From Pantoea vagans (GTDB lineage: Bacteria > Pseudomonadota > Gammaproteobacteria > Enterobacterales > Enterobacteriaceae), in assembly GCF_004792415.1 (NCBI RefSeq), contig NZ_CP038853.1:2728001-2792000 (forward strand): a stretch of 64,000 nucleotides of DNA, read 5' to 3'. Positions 48,303 to 56,380 of the stretch are shown piece by piece; position 1 is the stretch's first letter, and each line of letters starts with the position of its first letter. The position numbers and the translations under genes are program-made. Under the pieces are notes generated by a model. The model saw nothing but the letters and a program-made list of their open reading frames with translations, searched no databases and was not told where the DNA came from.

Positions 48303-49871
48303 TTAGTGTGCTCCTGCACTGCCTTCGCTCTTAATCGGCGACAGCAGCCAGCAAAATGGAATCAGAATCAGGGCGACAATACTCAGGCCTGAGAAGACAT
48401 CGATGTAAGCGAGGATGCGCGACTGCGCAATCATCTCCTGATAAAGCTGTCCGGTTGCCAGCGTAACGGGATCACCCACCGCCGAGGTAAAATCACGTAT
48501 CGCCTGCGCCCAGTGCTGAAGCGTAATGTTGAACGGCTCGTTCAGCGGCGTCATGTTATGCACCATATGCGCCGAGCGTACCTGCTCGCGTTCGGTGATG
48601 GCCGCGGTCGACAGCGAGATCCCAATCGATCCGGCCACGTTACGAAACATGGTAAACAGCGCCGAGGCGTCAGCATTGAGTCGCTGCGGAATGGTGACAA
48701 AGGCGATAGTCGTGAGCGGGACAAACAGGAAACCCAGCCCGATCGACTGCGCGCTGCGCATCAACACCAATGTTTTAAAATCGACATTGGGCGTTAAGGT
48801 GGAGGAGTAGAGAAACGCCACGGCCAGACAGCTGAAGCCAAACGCGATGATGTATCGCGTCTGTACAATCGGCATCAGTTTCAGCACCAGCGGAATCGTC
48901 AATACAATCAGCACTGCGCCAGGCGACAGCACCAGCCCTGACCAGGTGGCGGTGTAGCCCAGATCCTGCTGCGCCAGCTGTGGCAACACCACGGAGCTGC
49001 CATAAAGAATCATCGCCATCCCTGCCATCAGCAGGCCAGCCACCCAGAAGTTGCGGTCTTTCATCACCAGAATATCGACCACCGGCTTACGGGCATACAT
49101 CAGCCAGTAGATGGCCCCGACGATGCCGACCAGCGCCAGCACCGCAAACAGCACGATAAAGTGTGAAGCGAACCAGTCCTCATCTTCTCCACGATCCAGC
49201 ATCACCTGCAGGCAACCCAGCCCCAGCGTAATCAGACTGATACCGATGTAATCGATCTTCAGTTTGCCTTTGGCCCATTTACGCTCCCACGGTGGATCTT
49301 CCAGCAGCTGATAAATGGCCAGCACGGTCAGCACGCCGACCGGAATGTTAATAAAGAAGACCCAGCGCCAGCTGTAGTTGTCGGTGATCCAGCCACCCAA
49401 TGTCGGGCCAATGACCGGCGCGACAATAATCGCGATAGAGGAGAGACCAAACGCCTTGCCGCGATCTTCCGGCTTGAAGTAGTCCAGCAGCACGGACTGC
49501 TGAACCGGCTGCAACCCGCCGCCAAAAAAGCCCTGCAGCACGCGGAACAGAATGATCTGCCAGAGTTCCGTGGCAATACCGCACAGAAACGAGCAGATGG
49601 TAAACATCACGATGCAGATCAGGAAAAACTGTTTACGGCCAAACAGCCGGCTGAAGAACGCAGAGATAGGCAGCACGATGCCGTTCGCCACCAGATAGGA
49701 GGTCAGTACCCAGGTTGACTCATCGTAACTGGAAGAGAGCGAACCGGCGATGTGCGGCAGCGCCACGTTAACGATGGTGGTGTCCAGGATCTCCATAAAC
49801 ACCGCCAGCGTCACCGTGATCGCCACTAACCACGGATTACTGGCGGGTTTCCAGCTCTGCGCCGTACTCAT
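48303..49871 (-). CDS. DHA2-family MFS drug exporter, EmrB-like
   Basis: A 522-residue proton-driven multidrug transporter of the DHA2 (14-helix) MFS family. LDTTIVNVALPHIAGSL is motif D1 of DHA2 proteins, and LVANGIVLPISAFFSRLFGRKQFF is motif A. GFFGGGLQPVQQSVLLDYF and PVIGPTLGGWITDNYSWRWVFFINIPVG (motif C) are typical of EmrB. The gene overlaps the EmrA-like gene by 4 bp. The true E. coli emrAB maps elsewhere, so this is an EmrB-like set whose substrate is unknown. Confidence 0.93.
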   Translation of the reverse strand: MSTAQSWKPASNPWLVAITVTLAVFMEILDTTIVNVALPHIAGSLSSSYDESTWVLTSYLVANGIVLPISAFFSRLFGRKQFFLICIVMFTICSFLCGIATELWQIILFRVLQGFFGGGLQPVQQSVLLDYFKPEDRGKAFGLSSIAIIVAPVIGPTLGGWITDNYSWRWVFFINIPVGVLTVLAIYQLLEDPPWERKWAKGKLKIDYIGISLITLGLGCLQVMLDRGEDEDWFASHFIVLFAVLALVGIVGAIYWLMYARKPVVDILVMKDRNFWVAGLLMAGMAMILYGSSVVLPQLAQQDLGYTATWSGLVLSPGAVLIVLTIPLVLKLMPIVQTRYIIAFGFSCLAVAFLYSSTLTPNVDFKTLVLMRSAQSIGLGFLFVPLTTIAFVTIPQRLNADASALFTMFRNVAGSIGISLSTAAITEREQVRSAHMVHNMTPLNEPFNITLQHWAQAIRDFTSAVGDPVTLATGQLYQEMIAQSRILAYIDVFSGLSIVALILIPFCWLLSPIKSEGSAGAH

Positions 49872-51013
49872 TCCACGGTTACCTTCGGTTCAACCGAGAG
49901 ACCCAGCGGCAGCGGATGGTTCGGATCAAGGCCCTTATCGATAACGATTTTCACCGGCACGCGCTGAACGATTTTCACGTAGTTACCGGTGGCGTTCTCT
50001 GACGGGAAGGTCGAGAAGCGCGAACCAGAGCCCATCTGAATACTGTCGACATGCCCTTCCAGCTTCATATCCGGCCAGGCATCAACGCTGATGTCCACTT
50101 TGTCGCCCGGATTCATCCTTTGCAGCTGAGACTCTTTAAAGTTCGCCGTAACCCAGATCTCAGGTGAGACCAGCGAGAACAGAGAGGAACCGGCCTGCAC
50201 CAGGGTGCCCAGCTGAACGTTACGTTTAGTGATAAACCCGTCATAAGGCGCACGAACCTGGGTATAGGAGAGATTCAGATCGGCTGTACTTAACTGCGCT
50301 TTCGCCTGCTCAACCTGTTGCTGACGCGCTTCAACATTGGTCTCCTGCTGACGAATCTGCAGAGCAACCTGTGACGCGACTTCAACCTGCGCTTTCGCGC
50401 TTTGTAACTGCGCCTGCGCCGAACGTAACTGCGCGGATGCGCTGTCGATATTACGCTGACTGGTCGCACGCGGGTCGACGCCACGCTGGCGACGATAATC
50501 CGCCTGCGCATTCAGCAGGTTCGCTTCTGCTTTCGCCTCGTCCGCCAGCGCCTGATCGCGCTGTGCCGGATACTGTACTTTTGACAGCGCCAGCTGTGCC
50601 TGCGCCTGATGCAATTGTGCGACCGCTAAGCCGAGCTGCGCATTAGCCTGTTCGCGCTGAGCACGGTTATCGCTGGGATCGATTTCCACCAGCAGATCGC
50701 CCTTCTTCACCCGCTGGTTATCTTTTACCAGCAGCTTCACGACATAGCCGGACGCTTTAGGCGCAATGGTAACGGCATCGCCTTCAGTAAAGGCGTCATC
50801 GGTGGTTTCAATATTGCGGGTAGAGAACCAGAACCAGAAGCCGACAATCAGCATCACCACCACCACCACCGCCAGAATAATCAGCGGCTTTTTACCGGGG
50901 CGTTTACGCTCAGGCTGCTGGTCGTTGTCCTGATTTTCCTCTGACTGACGGCTTTTATCCGTCGCGTTATCTGCGTCCTGCTGGTGTTGATCGCGTTGGT
51001 TATTCTCGCTCAT
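49868..51013 (-). CDS. HlyD-family membrane fusion protein, EmrA-like
   Basis: A 381-residue periplasmic adaptor that links the MFS pump to the outer-membrane channel. A charged cytoplasmic N-terminus (about 45 residues, many Gln, Asp and Lys) precedes one transmembrane helix (PLIILAVVVVVMLIVGFWFWF). Then come TDDAFTEGDAVTIAPKASGYVVKLLVKDNQRVKKGDLLVEIDPSD (lipoyl half), a long Ala/Gln coiled coil and RAPYDGFITKRNVQLGTLVQAG. The ATG at 51013 (MSENNQRDQ) is preferred; in-frame GTG/ATG codons up to 51025 are alternatives. It is the first gene of the operon. Confidence 0.91.
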   Translation of the reverse strand: MSENNQRDQHQQDADNATDKSRQSEENQDNDQQPERKRPGKKPLIILAVVVVVMLIVGFWFWFSTRNIETTDDAFTEGDAVTIAPKASGYVVKLLVKDNQRVKKGDLLVEIDPSDNRAQREQANAQLGLAVAQLHQAQAQLALSKVQYPAQRDQALADEAKAEANLLNAQADYRRQRGVDPRATSQRNIDSASAQLRSAQAQLQSAKAQVEVASQVALQIRQQETNVEARQQQVEQAKAQLSTADLNLSYTQVRAPYDGFITKRNVQLGTLVQAGSSLFSLVSPEIWVTANFKESQLQRMNPGDKVDISVDAWPDMKLEGHVDSIQMGSGSRFSTFPSENATGNYVKIVQRVPVKIVIDKGLDPNHPLPLGLSVEPKVTVE

Positions 51014-51162
51014 AGTTCCCATCACTGGCTAAGGCCCTGATTCCGGGCATAAAGGTCCTGTTAACCTTATCTCGGAAATTGACAAAATCCAGTGCAACTT
51101 TACGAAACTTGAGGAATGGCGCACATCCTGCCACTTGATGGGCGTAGCAGGATGCGTCCGGG

Positions 51163-52272
51163 CTAATGGAGTAACTGCAACAGCAGCCAGCCGCTGGCCA
51201 TTGACCAGGCCAGCAGAGGAAGGGAAAAGAGATGGAATTGCCACCAGACAGCTTTGTCTTTCGCCATGCGCAGGGCTATCAGGTTAGCAAGCGATCCCGG
51301 CAGCAGACCGAATCCGCCGATGTTGACGGCCCAGGCGAGCACATCAGTCGGCGGTACTTTTTGCAGCAGCAGAATCGTTGCCGGGACGTTGCTGATCACC
51401 TGAGACAGACCAATCGCCAGCAGATAGAGCTGTCCCTGGCCGAAATGCGCCACCGCATCAAAGTGCGCCTGCATCACCGGCAGACGCGTCAGCAGGAAGA
51501 CGTCAATAAACATGGCGATAAACACCGCCAGCAGGCTCCAGTCGATACGCAGCAGCACCGGACGTGCCATCACCAGGAAAGTGGCAAGGATCAGCAGCAG
51601 TATCCAGCCAGTGATCTCCAGCTCCAGACCGGCAATAAACAGCAGGTACAACACGACGCTGACGATAAACAGCGGCTTCTGCCACTGCGGCTGCTCCGGG
51701 TTATCATGCTTATCAATCGACCGCTTTGAAAAGCTGAACCAGGTCAACACCACCAGACTCAGCAGCAGCCAGGCGGCCAGCGGCAGCATCTGCACGATAA
51801 ATGCCACCACGCTCAGCTTGCCGTGGCTCCACAACAGAATGTTTTGCGGATTGCCAACCGGCGTCAGCAGCGATCCGGCATTAACCGCCAGCGCCTCAAA
51901 AATAATCAGTCGCGAGATCGGTAAACGGGAGAACTTACGCAGCGTCAGCGTCAGCGGCACCAGAATGAACAGTGCCACATCGTTGGTTAAAAACGTCGAG
52001 AGCAACGCTGCAGCCAGCACCATAAAGAGTGCCAGCGCCCGTTCATGCCGGAAACGCGCAACCAGCCGTCCCCCCAGCACGTCAAAGTAGCCGCTGGTTT
52101 CCAGCCCTTTGGTCAGAATCAACAACCCGGTGAGCGTGATGATGGTATGCCAGTCTACGGCACCAGGCAGATCGGCCCAGCGGAAATTCGCCAGAAATGC
52201 CAGAACTACACCAATCACGATTAATAAATGCAAAATAGAGTCATGCAAAAAAGATCGAAGCAGTTGAGGCAT
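51163..52272 (-). CDS. ybiR: Anion-transporter-family protein YbiR
   Basis: A 369-residue inner-membrane protein of the ArsB/NhaD/CitM superfamily. About ten hydrophobic spans are visible, with LTNDVALFILVPLTLTL and LLTPVGNPQNILLWS as the family motifs. Substrate unknown. It lies 20 bp after mntR on the same strand as in E. coli, where the pair forms an operon. A hairpin without a T run (CATCCTGC/GCAGGATG, 51124-51154) lies just after the stop. Confidence 0.93.
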   Translation of the reverse strand: MPQLLRSFLHDSILHLLIVIGVVLAFLANFRWADLPGAVDWHTIITLTGLLILTKGLETSGYFDVLGGRLVARFRHERALALFMVLAAALLSTFLTNDVALFILVPLTLTLRKFSRLPISRLIIFEALAVNAGSLLTPVGNPQNILLWSHGKLSVVAFIVQMLPLAAWLLLSLVVLTWFSFSKRSIDKHDNPEQPQWQKPLFIVSVVLYLLFIAGLELEITGWILLLILATFLVMARPVLLRIDWSLLAVFIAMFIDVFLLTRLPVMQAHFDAVAHFGQGQLYLLAIGLSQVISNVPATILLLQKVPPTDVLAWAVNIGGFGLLPGSLANLIALRMAKDKAVWWQFHLFSLPLLAWSMASGWLLLQLLH

Positions 52273-52292
52273 GGTGAGGGTACGCCTTAGCG

Positions 52293-52751
52293 TTAACGGG
52301 TTTCGGAGAACTTCTTAAATACAGCCAGCGTTTCATCACTGACGTGATGCTCAATACCTTCTGAATCGCGTCGGGCCGTTTCGGGGCTGATGCCTAACGC
52401 CAGCAGAAAACTTTCAACAATATGATGACGGGCGCGGCTCTCCTCTGCCAGCTTCTCGCCTTCACCGGTCAGGAAAACACCGCGGTAAGGCACCTGCTCA
52501 ACCAGCCCGGCACTGCCAAGCCGCTTCAGCATTTTCGCCACGGTCGGTTGCGAAACGCCCAGGCGGGCCGCCATATCGACCTGACGCGCCTCGCCAAATT
52601 CACCAATCAAATCAGAGATTAACTCAACGTAGTCATCAATTAATTCCCGACGATGCGCTTCACGCACCTGCCGAAAACCTTCGACATGCTCTTCAATATC
52701 TTTCAGTGGTCCTTTTGGCGCAGAAACCACGCTTTTAGCACGACGACTCAT
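52293..52751 (-). CDS. mntR: Manganese-responsive regulator MntR
   Basis: A 152-residue DtxR-family repressor, responsive to Mn(II). The winged helix-turn-helix ([25 protein letters not shown], about 55-80) is followed by the metal-binding and dimerisation part with [13 protein letters not shown] and [12 protein letters not shown]. The N-terminal extension [27 protein letters not shown] matches enterobacterial MntR. An MntR-type operator lies upstream (52862-52888), in front of mntS. Confidence 0.96.
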   Translation of the reverse strand: MSRRAKSVVSAPKGPLKDIEEHVEGFRQVREAHRRELIDDYVELISDLIGEFGEARQVDMAARLGVSQPTVAKMLKRLGSAGLVEQVPYRGVFLTGEGEKLAEESRARHHIVESFLLALGISPETARRDSEGIEHHVSDETLAVFKKFSETR

Positions 52752-52861
52752 TCAGCTTCCTCATTATTATTTCCCGTATTGGCACTGCTATACGGATTTA
52801 GCTGCGCTCATTGTAAACCAGCCGCAAAGAAGCTCAAATTTTTCGTCATTAGGCTTGGCTA

Positions 52862-52888
52862 AACAATATAGCCAGTGCTATATTTGTT
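52862..52888. promoter_or_regulatory. MntR operator on the mntS promoter
   Basis: ATATAGC (52866-52872), CAGT and GCTATAT (52877-52883) form a perfect inverted repeat, extended by AACA and TTGTT. It matches the MntR box type (AACATAGC-N4-GCTATGTT). It overlaps an extended -10 (TGC then TATATT, 52879-52884), with TTGGCT (52855-52860) 18 bp upstream as -35. Mn-loaded MntR should therefore repress mntS. Confidence 0.8.
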
Positions 52889-53004
52889 GATAATGTAAGC
52901 AGCAAAAAGCGGGATCCCGGTTGATCCTCTGTTGCGCCGGTGTGATGACGTTTCTCACCGCAGGCTGCTGACTACCGCGTCGACAATGATTGGGAGGTGA
53001 TTCT

Positions 53005-53196
53005 ATGAGCACCCTGAAATGTTGCTTAGATTGCAGCAAATGCTTCCAGGCTGAGAAAAAAACAACCACGGAGATGAAATCCTGGCTGTGCCTGCTGACG
53101 CGTTCCCCGTTCACACTGCGTCTGATGTTGATTGAAAAGCTGCTGGGCCATAAGCCTGCCGATCGTCGCTGCCAGAATCTGATCTGGCGCGGCTAA
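53005..53196 (+). CDS. mntS: MntS-like manganese small protein with N-terminal cysteine cluster
   Basis: A 63-residue small protein. Its C-terminal 40 residues (MKSWLCLLTRSPFTLRLMLIEKLLGHK) resemble E. coli MntS, the 42-residue MntR-repressed protein that raises intracellular manganese by inhibiting MntP. The ATG at 53005 is chosen because GGAGGTGA (52993-53000) lies 4 bases upstream; the internal ATG at 53074, which would give an MntS-sized 40-residue product, has GGAG directly abutting it, which is too close. The long form adds STLKCCLDCSKCFQAEKKTTTE, with four cysteines in CCLDCSKC. The position next to mntR supports the assignment. Confidence 0.75.
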   Translation: MSTLKCCLDCSKCFQAEKKTTTEMKSWLCLLTRSPFTLRLMLIEKLLGHKPADRRCQNLIWRG

Positions 53197-53388
53197 TCCT
53201 GATTCAGCGCCTTTCAGCCAGCGGCTGAGAGGCTCACTTCCCTCTTGCTTCATCCCTTTTCTTTTTTGCCCACGAAACCTGTATGCCTTACGGTATTAAC
53301 AGCTACGGCTGGTTATCGGCTGTGGATAGCAGAAGCCATCGGAGATCGGTTCGGGGTGAAAGGCGAGCGGGGTAAAATCAGCACAATA

Positions 53389-53417
53389 AAAAACGGCCCA
53401 CAAGGGGCCGTTTTTTT
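53389..53417. terminator. Bidirectional terminator between mntS and ompX
   Basis: AAAAACGGCCC (53389-53399), loop ACAAG and GGGCCGTTTTT (53405-53415) form a perfect 11-bp stem with A and T runs. It serves ompX on the - strand and possibly mntS on the + strand. Confidence 0.88.
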
Positions 53418-53437
53418 GCAGGTCAGCTAAGCTAAAC

Positions 53438-53950
53438 TTAGAAGCTGTAACCTACGCCAGCAATCCAGGTGCCAACGTCAACGTTACGGATACGGCTCTG
53501 CTCGTAACCAACGTCCAGCGCAACGTCCTGAATTGGGTTAAACTGCAGACCTGCACCGTAGGAGAAGCCTACGTCGCTTGAATCAGTTTTAGCGCGTGAT
53601 GCAGTATCGTTCTGCTGGAATTTACCGTAGCCGATACCCACAACACCGTAGATGCTAGCCCAGTCGTTCAGACGGAAAGCTGGACCACCGGTCACACCGT
53701 AGTACTGGCCTTTATTGTAGATGCCAGCTTCGGTACGATCTTTTTCAGTGTAGGTGAATGAACCGATCCAACCCAGTGGGTTAGAACCGTCTTCGTAGCG
53801 GTATTTCAGGTTGAAGCCGTTAGCTTTGTTAGCCACGCCCTGATAGTCGCTCTGAGCATAGCCACCAGTTACGGTGCTCTGTGCCATTGCTGAACCTGCA
53901 GATACTGCCAGTACACAGGCTAATGCTGAAAGACATGCAATTTTTTTCAT
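53438..53950 (-). CDS. ompX: Outer-membrane protein OmpX
   Basis: A small eight-stranded outer-membrane beta-barrel (Ail/Lom family), 170 residues versus 171 in E. coli. The signal peptide ends in SAMA before QSTVTGGYAQSDYQG. Aromatic-alternating strands and the C-terminal GVGYSF with terminal Phe are typical for BAM-assembled barrels. The ATG at 53950 (MKKIACLSALACV) is the family start. In E. coli opgE (ybiP) lies between ompX and mntS; it is absent here. Confidence 0.97.
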   Translation of the reverse strand: MKKIACLSALACVLAVSAGSAMAQSTVTGGYAQSDYQGVANKANGFNLKYRYEDGSNPLGWIGSFTYTEKDRTEAGIYNKGQYYGVTGGPAFRLNDWASIYGVVGIGYGKFQQNDTASRAKTDSSDVGFSYGAGLQFNPIQDVALDVGYEQSRIRNVDVGTWIAGVGYSF

Positions 53951-54318
53951 AACCACCTCAAATGTGAAAATACTTCTCTCCTGACAACGCTGAAAATATA
54001 ACAAAAAATAGCGAGAAACTCTGCCCGGATTTTGTTGTCTAACAGAAAGTTTGGTGTAACAGGAAGTTAATACGACATCCTATGTCATTCATTTTTCTTA
54101 TAAAATCCGTCGTCTTTCTGCAATAATCATTTCGTGCTCATTTCGTGCTTTAAGTTAAATCCTAAAAAATCCTGACATTTCTTTACCTAAATGGCCCTGA
54201 TTCTGGCCAAAATTTGCTCAGTTAAGTCAGGTTTAAAACGCGATTCCGTGATTCTTTGCCCGCTATTTCCTTTACACTGGCTGACTCATTACGTTTTTGA
54301 CCAGGAAAAGTACACAGG
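53951..54318. other. Divergent promoter region ompX-rhtA
   Basis: A 368-base AT-rich gap between divergent genes. It should hold the ompX promoter and long leader (a known sRNA target region in enterobacteria) and the rhtA promoter. The one clear structural feature is an 11-bp tandem duplication at 54127-54148. No small gene is supported. Confidence 0.6.
54127..54148. repeat. 11-bp tandem duplication upstream of ompX and rhtA
   Basis: TCATTTCGTGC occurs twice without a gap (54127-54137 and 54138-54148). It lies 177 bp upstream of the ompX ATG and 171 bp before rhtA. A regulator site or a slippage duplication are both possible. Confidence 0.6.
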
Positions 54319-55233
54319 ATGTCTGCCTCTCCCGCTTCCAAAAATCTTGCCCCGATAGTCATGCCGATTGCCGTACTACTGATTGCGATGCTGTCGCTGC
54401 AGGGCGGCGCTTCACTGGCAAAAAGCCTGTTTCCTTCTGTAGGTGCCACCGGGATTACCGCACTGCGCCTGGGTTTTGGTACCCTGATACTCTGCGTCAT
54501 TTTCAAGCCCTGGCGTTTACGCTTCAGCCGGGAGCAGCGTCTGCCCCTGCTGATGTATGGACTGGCTCTGGGCACCATGAATTTCACGTTTTATCTGGCG
54601 ATTCGTACCGTGCCACTGGGCGTGGCGGTGGGACTGGAGTTTACCGGCCCACTGGCGCTGGCGCTGTTTGGATCGCGCCGGCCACTGGATTTTGTCTGGG
54701 TGTTGCTGGCGGTAATTGGCCTGTGGTTCCTGCTGCCGTTTGGTACAGACATGACCGCGATTGACCCGCTGGGCGCAGCGCTGGCAGTGGGTGCAGGTGC
54801 CTGCTGGGCGATCTATATCCTGGCGGGACAACGGGCAGGTGCAGAGCATGGCCCCGCAACCGTAGCCATCGGTTCGCTGATCGCCTCGGTCATTTTTGTG
54901 CCGCTCGGGCTGACGTTCGCCGAAAGCGGCATCTGGACATGGGCGGTTATGCCGATCGCGTTGCTGGTCGCGCTGCTTTCCAGCGCCATTCCCTATTCAC
55001 TGGAGATGATCGCCCTCACCCGCTTACCGGCGCGCATTTTCGGCACGCTGATGAGTCTTGAACCCGCCATGGCCGCCTTTTCCGGCATGCTGTTTCTGGG
55101 GGAAACGCTGACCGGGCTTCAGTGGCTGGCGCTGCTGGCCATCATCATCGCCTCAGCCGGTTCAACACTGACTATGCGTCCGAAAAAGAGTCAGTTAAGC
55201 AGCGTTGAATTATCAGACGACAGGCATAAATAA
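54319..55233 (+). CDS. rhtA: Threonine/homoserine exporter RhtA
   Basis: A ten-helix inner-membrane DMT transporter with two EamA domains, 304 residues (E. coli 295). LQGGASLAKSLFPSVGATGITALRLGFGTLIL, VPLGVAVGLEFTGPLALALFGSRRP and ALPYSLEMIALTRLPxRxFGTLMSxEP-like text (SAIPYSLEMIALTRLPARIFGTLMSLEPAMAAFSGMLFLGETLT) identify it. It exports Thr, homoserine and related compounds. It is next to and divergent from ompX, as in E. coli. Confidence 0.95.
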   Translation: MSASPASKNLAPIVMPIAVLLIAMLSLQGGASLAKSLFPSVGATGITALRLGFGTLILCVIFKPWRLRFSREQRLPLLMYGLALGTMNFTFYLAIRTVPLGVAVGLEFTGPLALALFGSRRPLDFVWVLLAVIGLWFLLPFGTDMTAIDPLGAALAVGAGACWAIYILAGQRAGAEHGPATVAIGSLIASVIFVPLGLTFAESGIWTWAVMPIALLVALLSSAIPYSLEMIALTRLPARIFGTLMSLEPAMAAFSGMLFLGETLTGLQWLALLAIIIASAGSTLTMRPKKSQLSSVELSDDRHK

Positions 55234-55283
55234 GCGATTTCAGCCCGCCACGCTGGCGGGCGAAATAACAATCATGCTCATCA

Positions 55284-55298
55284 TGATAATTATTCTTA
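55284..55298. promoter_or_regulatory. Weak Fur-box-like sequence upstream of dps
   Basis: TGATAAT, T and ATTCTTA (55284-55298) match the 7-1-7 Fur consensus TGATAATNATTATCA in 12 of the 14 defined positions. It lies 51 bp after rhtA and about 260 bp before the dps start, far from the likely dps promoter, so function is doubtful. Confidence 0.3.
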
Positions 55299-55503
55299 AC
55301 CGCTGCGCTTTACGGCTCATCCTATTTTGAAACAGTCACTTACCTGTAATTTACAACTGATGATAACGTTATGATTTAAATGGCTATTTAATAACAGTTA
55401 TATTTTAACATAGCTTTAACCTTACTCGCCCAGCCCGGCCTTTAATAAAGACGCACGCTATTTCATCCATCGTCAAAGTCATTTCTGCAAAGCTGAAAAG
55501 CGC

Positions 55504-55512
55504 TGCTATACT
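55504..55512 (+). promoter_or_regulatory. dps extended -10 (sigma-S/sigma-70 type)
   Basis: TGCTATACT (55504-55512) contains the sigma-S-favoured CTATACT with an upstream TG. It lies 46 bp before the dps ATG. E. coli dps uses sigma-S in stationary phase and OxyR-sigma-70 in log phase at the same start (family knowledge). The -35 region is poor, as expected for a regulated promoter. The 325-base rhtA-dps gap (55234-55558) otherwise holds a GC hairpin after rhtA (GCCCGCC/GGCGGGC, 55243-55261) with no T run. Confidence 0.55.
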
Positions 55513-55558
55513 TATCCGGTACTTGATTAGGACAACCATCAAAGAGAGGACTGAAACG

Positions 55559-56062
55559 ATGAGTACCGCTAAATTGGTTAAAACGAAATCTTCTGACCTG
55601 ATTTATACCCGCAACGACGTGGCCGAAGATGAGAAGAAAGCCACCATCGCGGTGTTGAACCGTCTGGTAGTCGAGTTTATTGACCTGTCATTGATCACCA
55701 AGCAGGCGCACTGGAACATGCGCGGTGCTAATTTCATCGGCGTGCACGAGATGCTGGATGGCTTCCGCACCACGATTACTGACCATCAGGACACCATTGC
55801 CGAGCGTGTGGTTCAGCTGGGTGGCGTGGCGCTGGGCACCACGCAGGTTGTGAATGACAAGACTCCGCTTAAAAGCTATCCGCTGAATATCCACAGTGTG
55901 CAGGATCATCTGAAAGCGCTGGCAGACCGTTACAGTGTTGTGGCGAACGATACCCGTAAAGCGATTTCAGAAGTGAAAGACGAAGATACTGCTGACATCT
56001 TTACTGCGGCATCACGCGATCTGGACAAATTCCTGTGGTTCATCGAAGCCAACATTGAATAA
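55559..56062 (+). CDS. dps: DNA protection during starvation protein Dps
   Basis: A dodecameric mini-ferritin that binds DNA and oxidises iron with H2O2, protecting the chromosome. The 167 residues equal the E. coli length. The ferroxidase residues are in [22 protein letters not shown] and [15 protein letters not shown]. The Lys-rich N-terminal tail ([12 protein letters not shown]) is the DNA-binding part. The ATG at 55559 is the family start. A strong terminator follows. Confidence 0.97.
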   Translation: MSTAKLVKTKSSDLIYTRNDVAEDEKKATIAVLNRLVVEFIDLSLITKQAHWNMRGANFIGVHEMLDGFRTTITDHQDTIAERVVQLGGVALGTTQVVNDKTPLKSYPLNIHSVQDHLKALADRYSVVANDTRKAISEVKDEDTADIFTAASRDLDKFLWFIEANIE

Positions 56063-56080
56063 CACGTATTGCACTCAATC

Positions 56081-56103
56081 AGGCGGGGAAACCCGCCTTT
56101 TTT
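56081..56103 (+). terminator. dps terminator
   Basis: AGGCGGG (56081-56087), loop GAAA and CCCGCCT (56092-56098) are followed by T. Confidence 0.88.
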
Positions 56104-56191
56104 ACGTCTGTGTTACCGCAATTTTATGACCCTGTTAACAGTTCTTCCCTCCCCCGCTTCACAGCCTTAACATCTGAGGCACACTACCGCT

Positions 56192-56238
56192 TGCACCAAA
56201 ACAGTTATCTGCACCAAAGTTGAGCACCAATAAGGTGC
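56192..56238. promoter_or_regulatory. NtrC enhancer sites of glnHPQ
   Basis: GCACC, AATAA and GGTGC (56224-56238) form an inverted NtrC-type site (TGCACC-N5-GGTGCA). Two further TGCACCA half-sites lie at 56192-56198 and 56210-56216. They are centred about 106 and 130 bp upstream of the predicted start, the spacing known for glnHp2 enhancers in E. coli. Nitrogen limitation would activate glnHPQ through NtrC~P. Confidence 0.75.
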
Positions 56239-56310
56239 AATGGCAGAATTAACTGCAAAATCGTGTCAGCTGTGTTATTTAACTCTCTGATTTCGCGAAT
56301 TTTGCAAAGT

Positions 56311-56326
56311 TGGCATAATTCTTTCA
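56311..56326 (+). promoter_or_regulatory. Sigma-54 promoter of glnH
   Basis: TGGCAT (56311-56316) and TTTCA (56322-56326) give a -24/-12 pair with GG-N10-TC instead of the usual GG-N10-GC. It lies about 55 bp before the glnH start, downstream of the NtrC sites. A weak -12 fits tight dependence on activator. Confidence 0.65.
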
Positions 56327-56380
56327 TATGACAAGCCGCAAACGCAGGCCCTGCCGCCTGGTAGTAAAAAAGGAAAAATG

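Noticed and set aside
53245..53430. 61-codon ORF between mntS and ompX
   Set aside because: Runs through the ompX terminator and has no supporting features.
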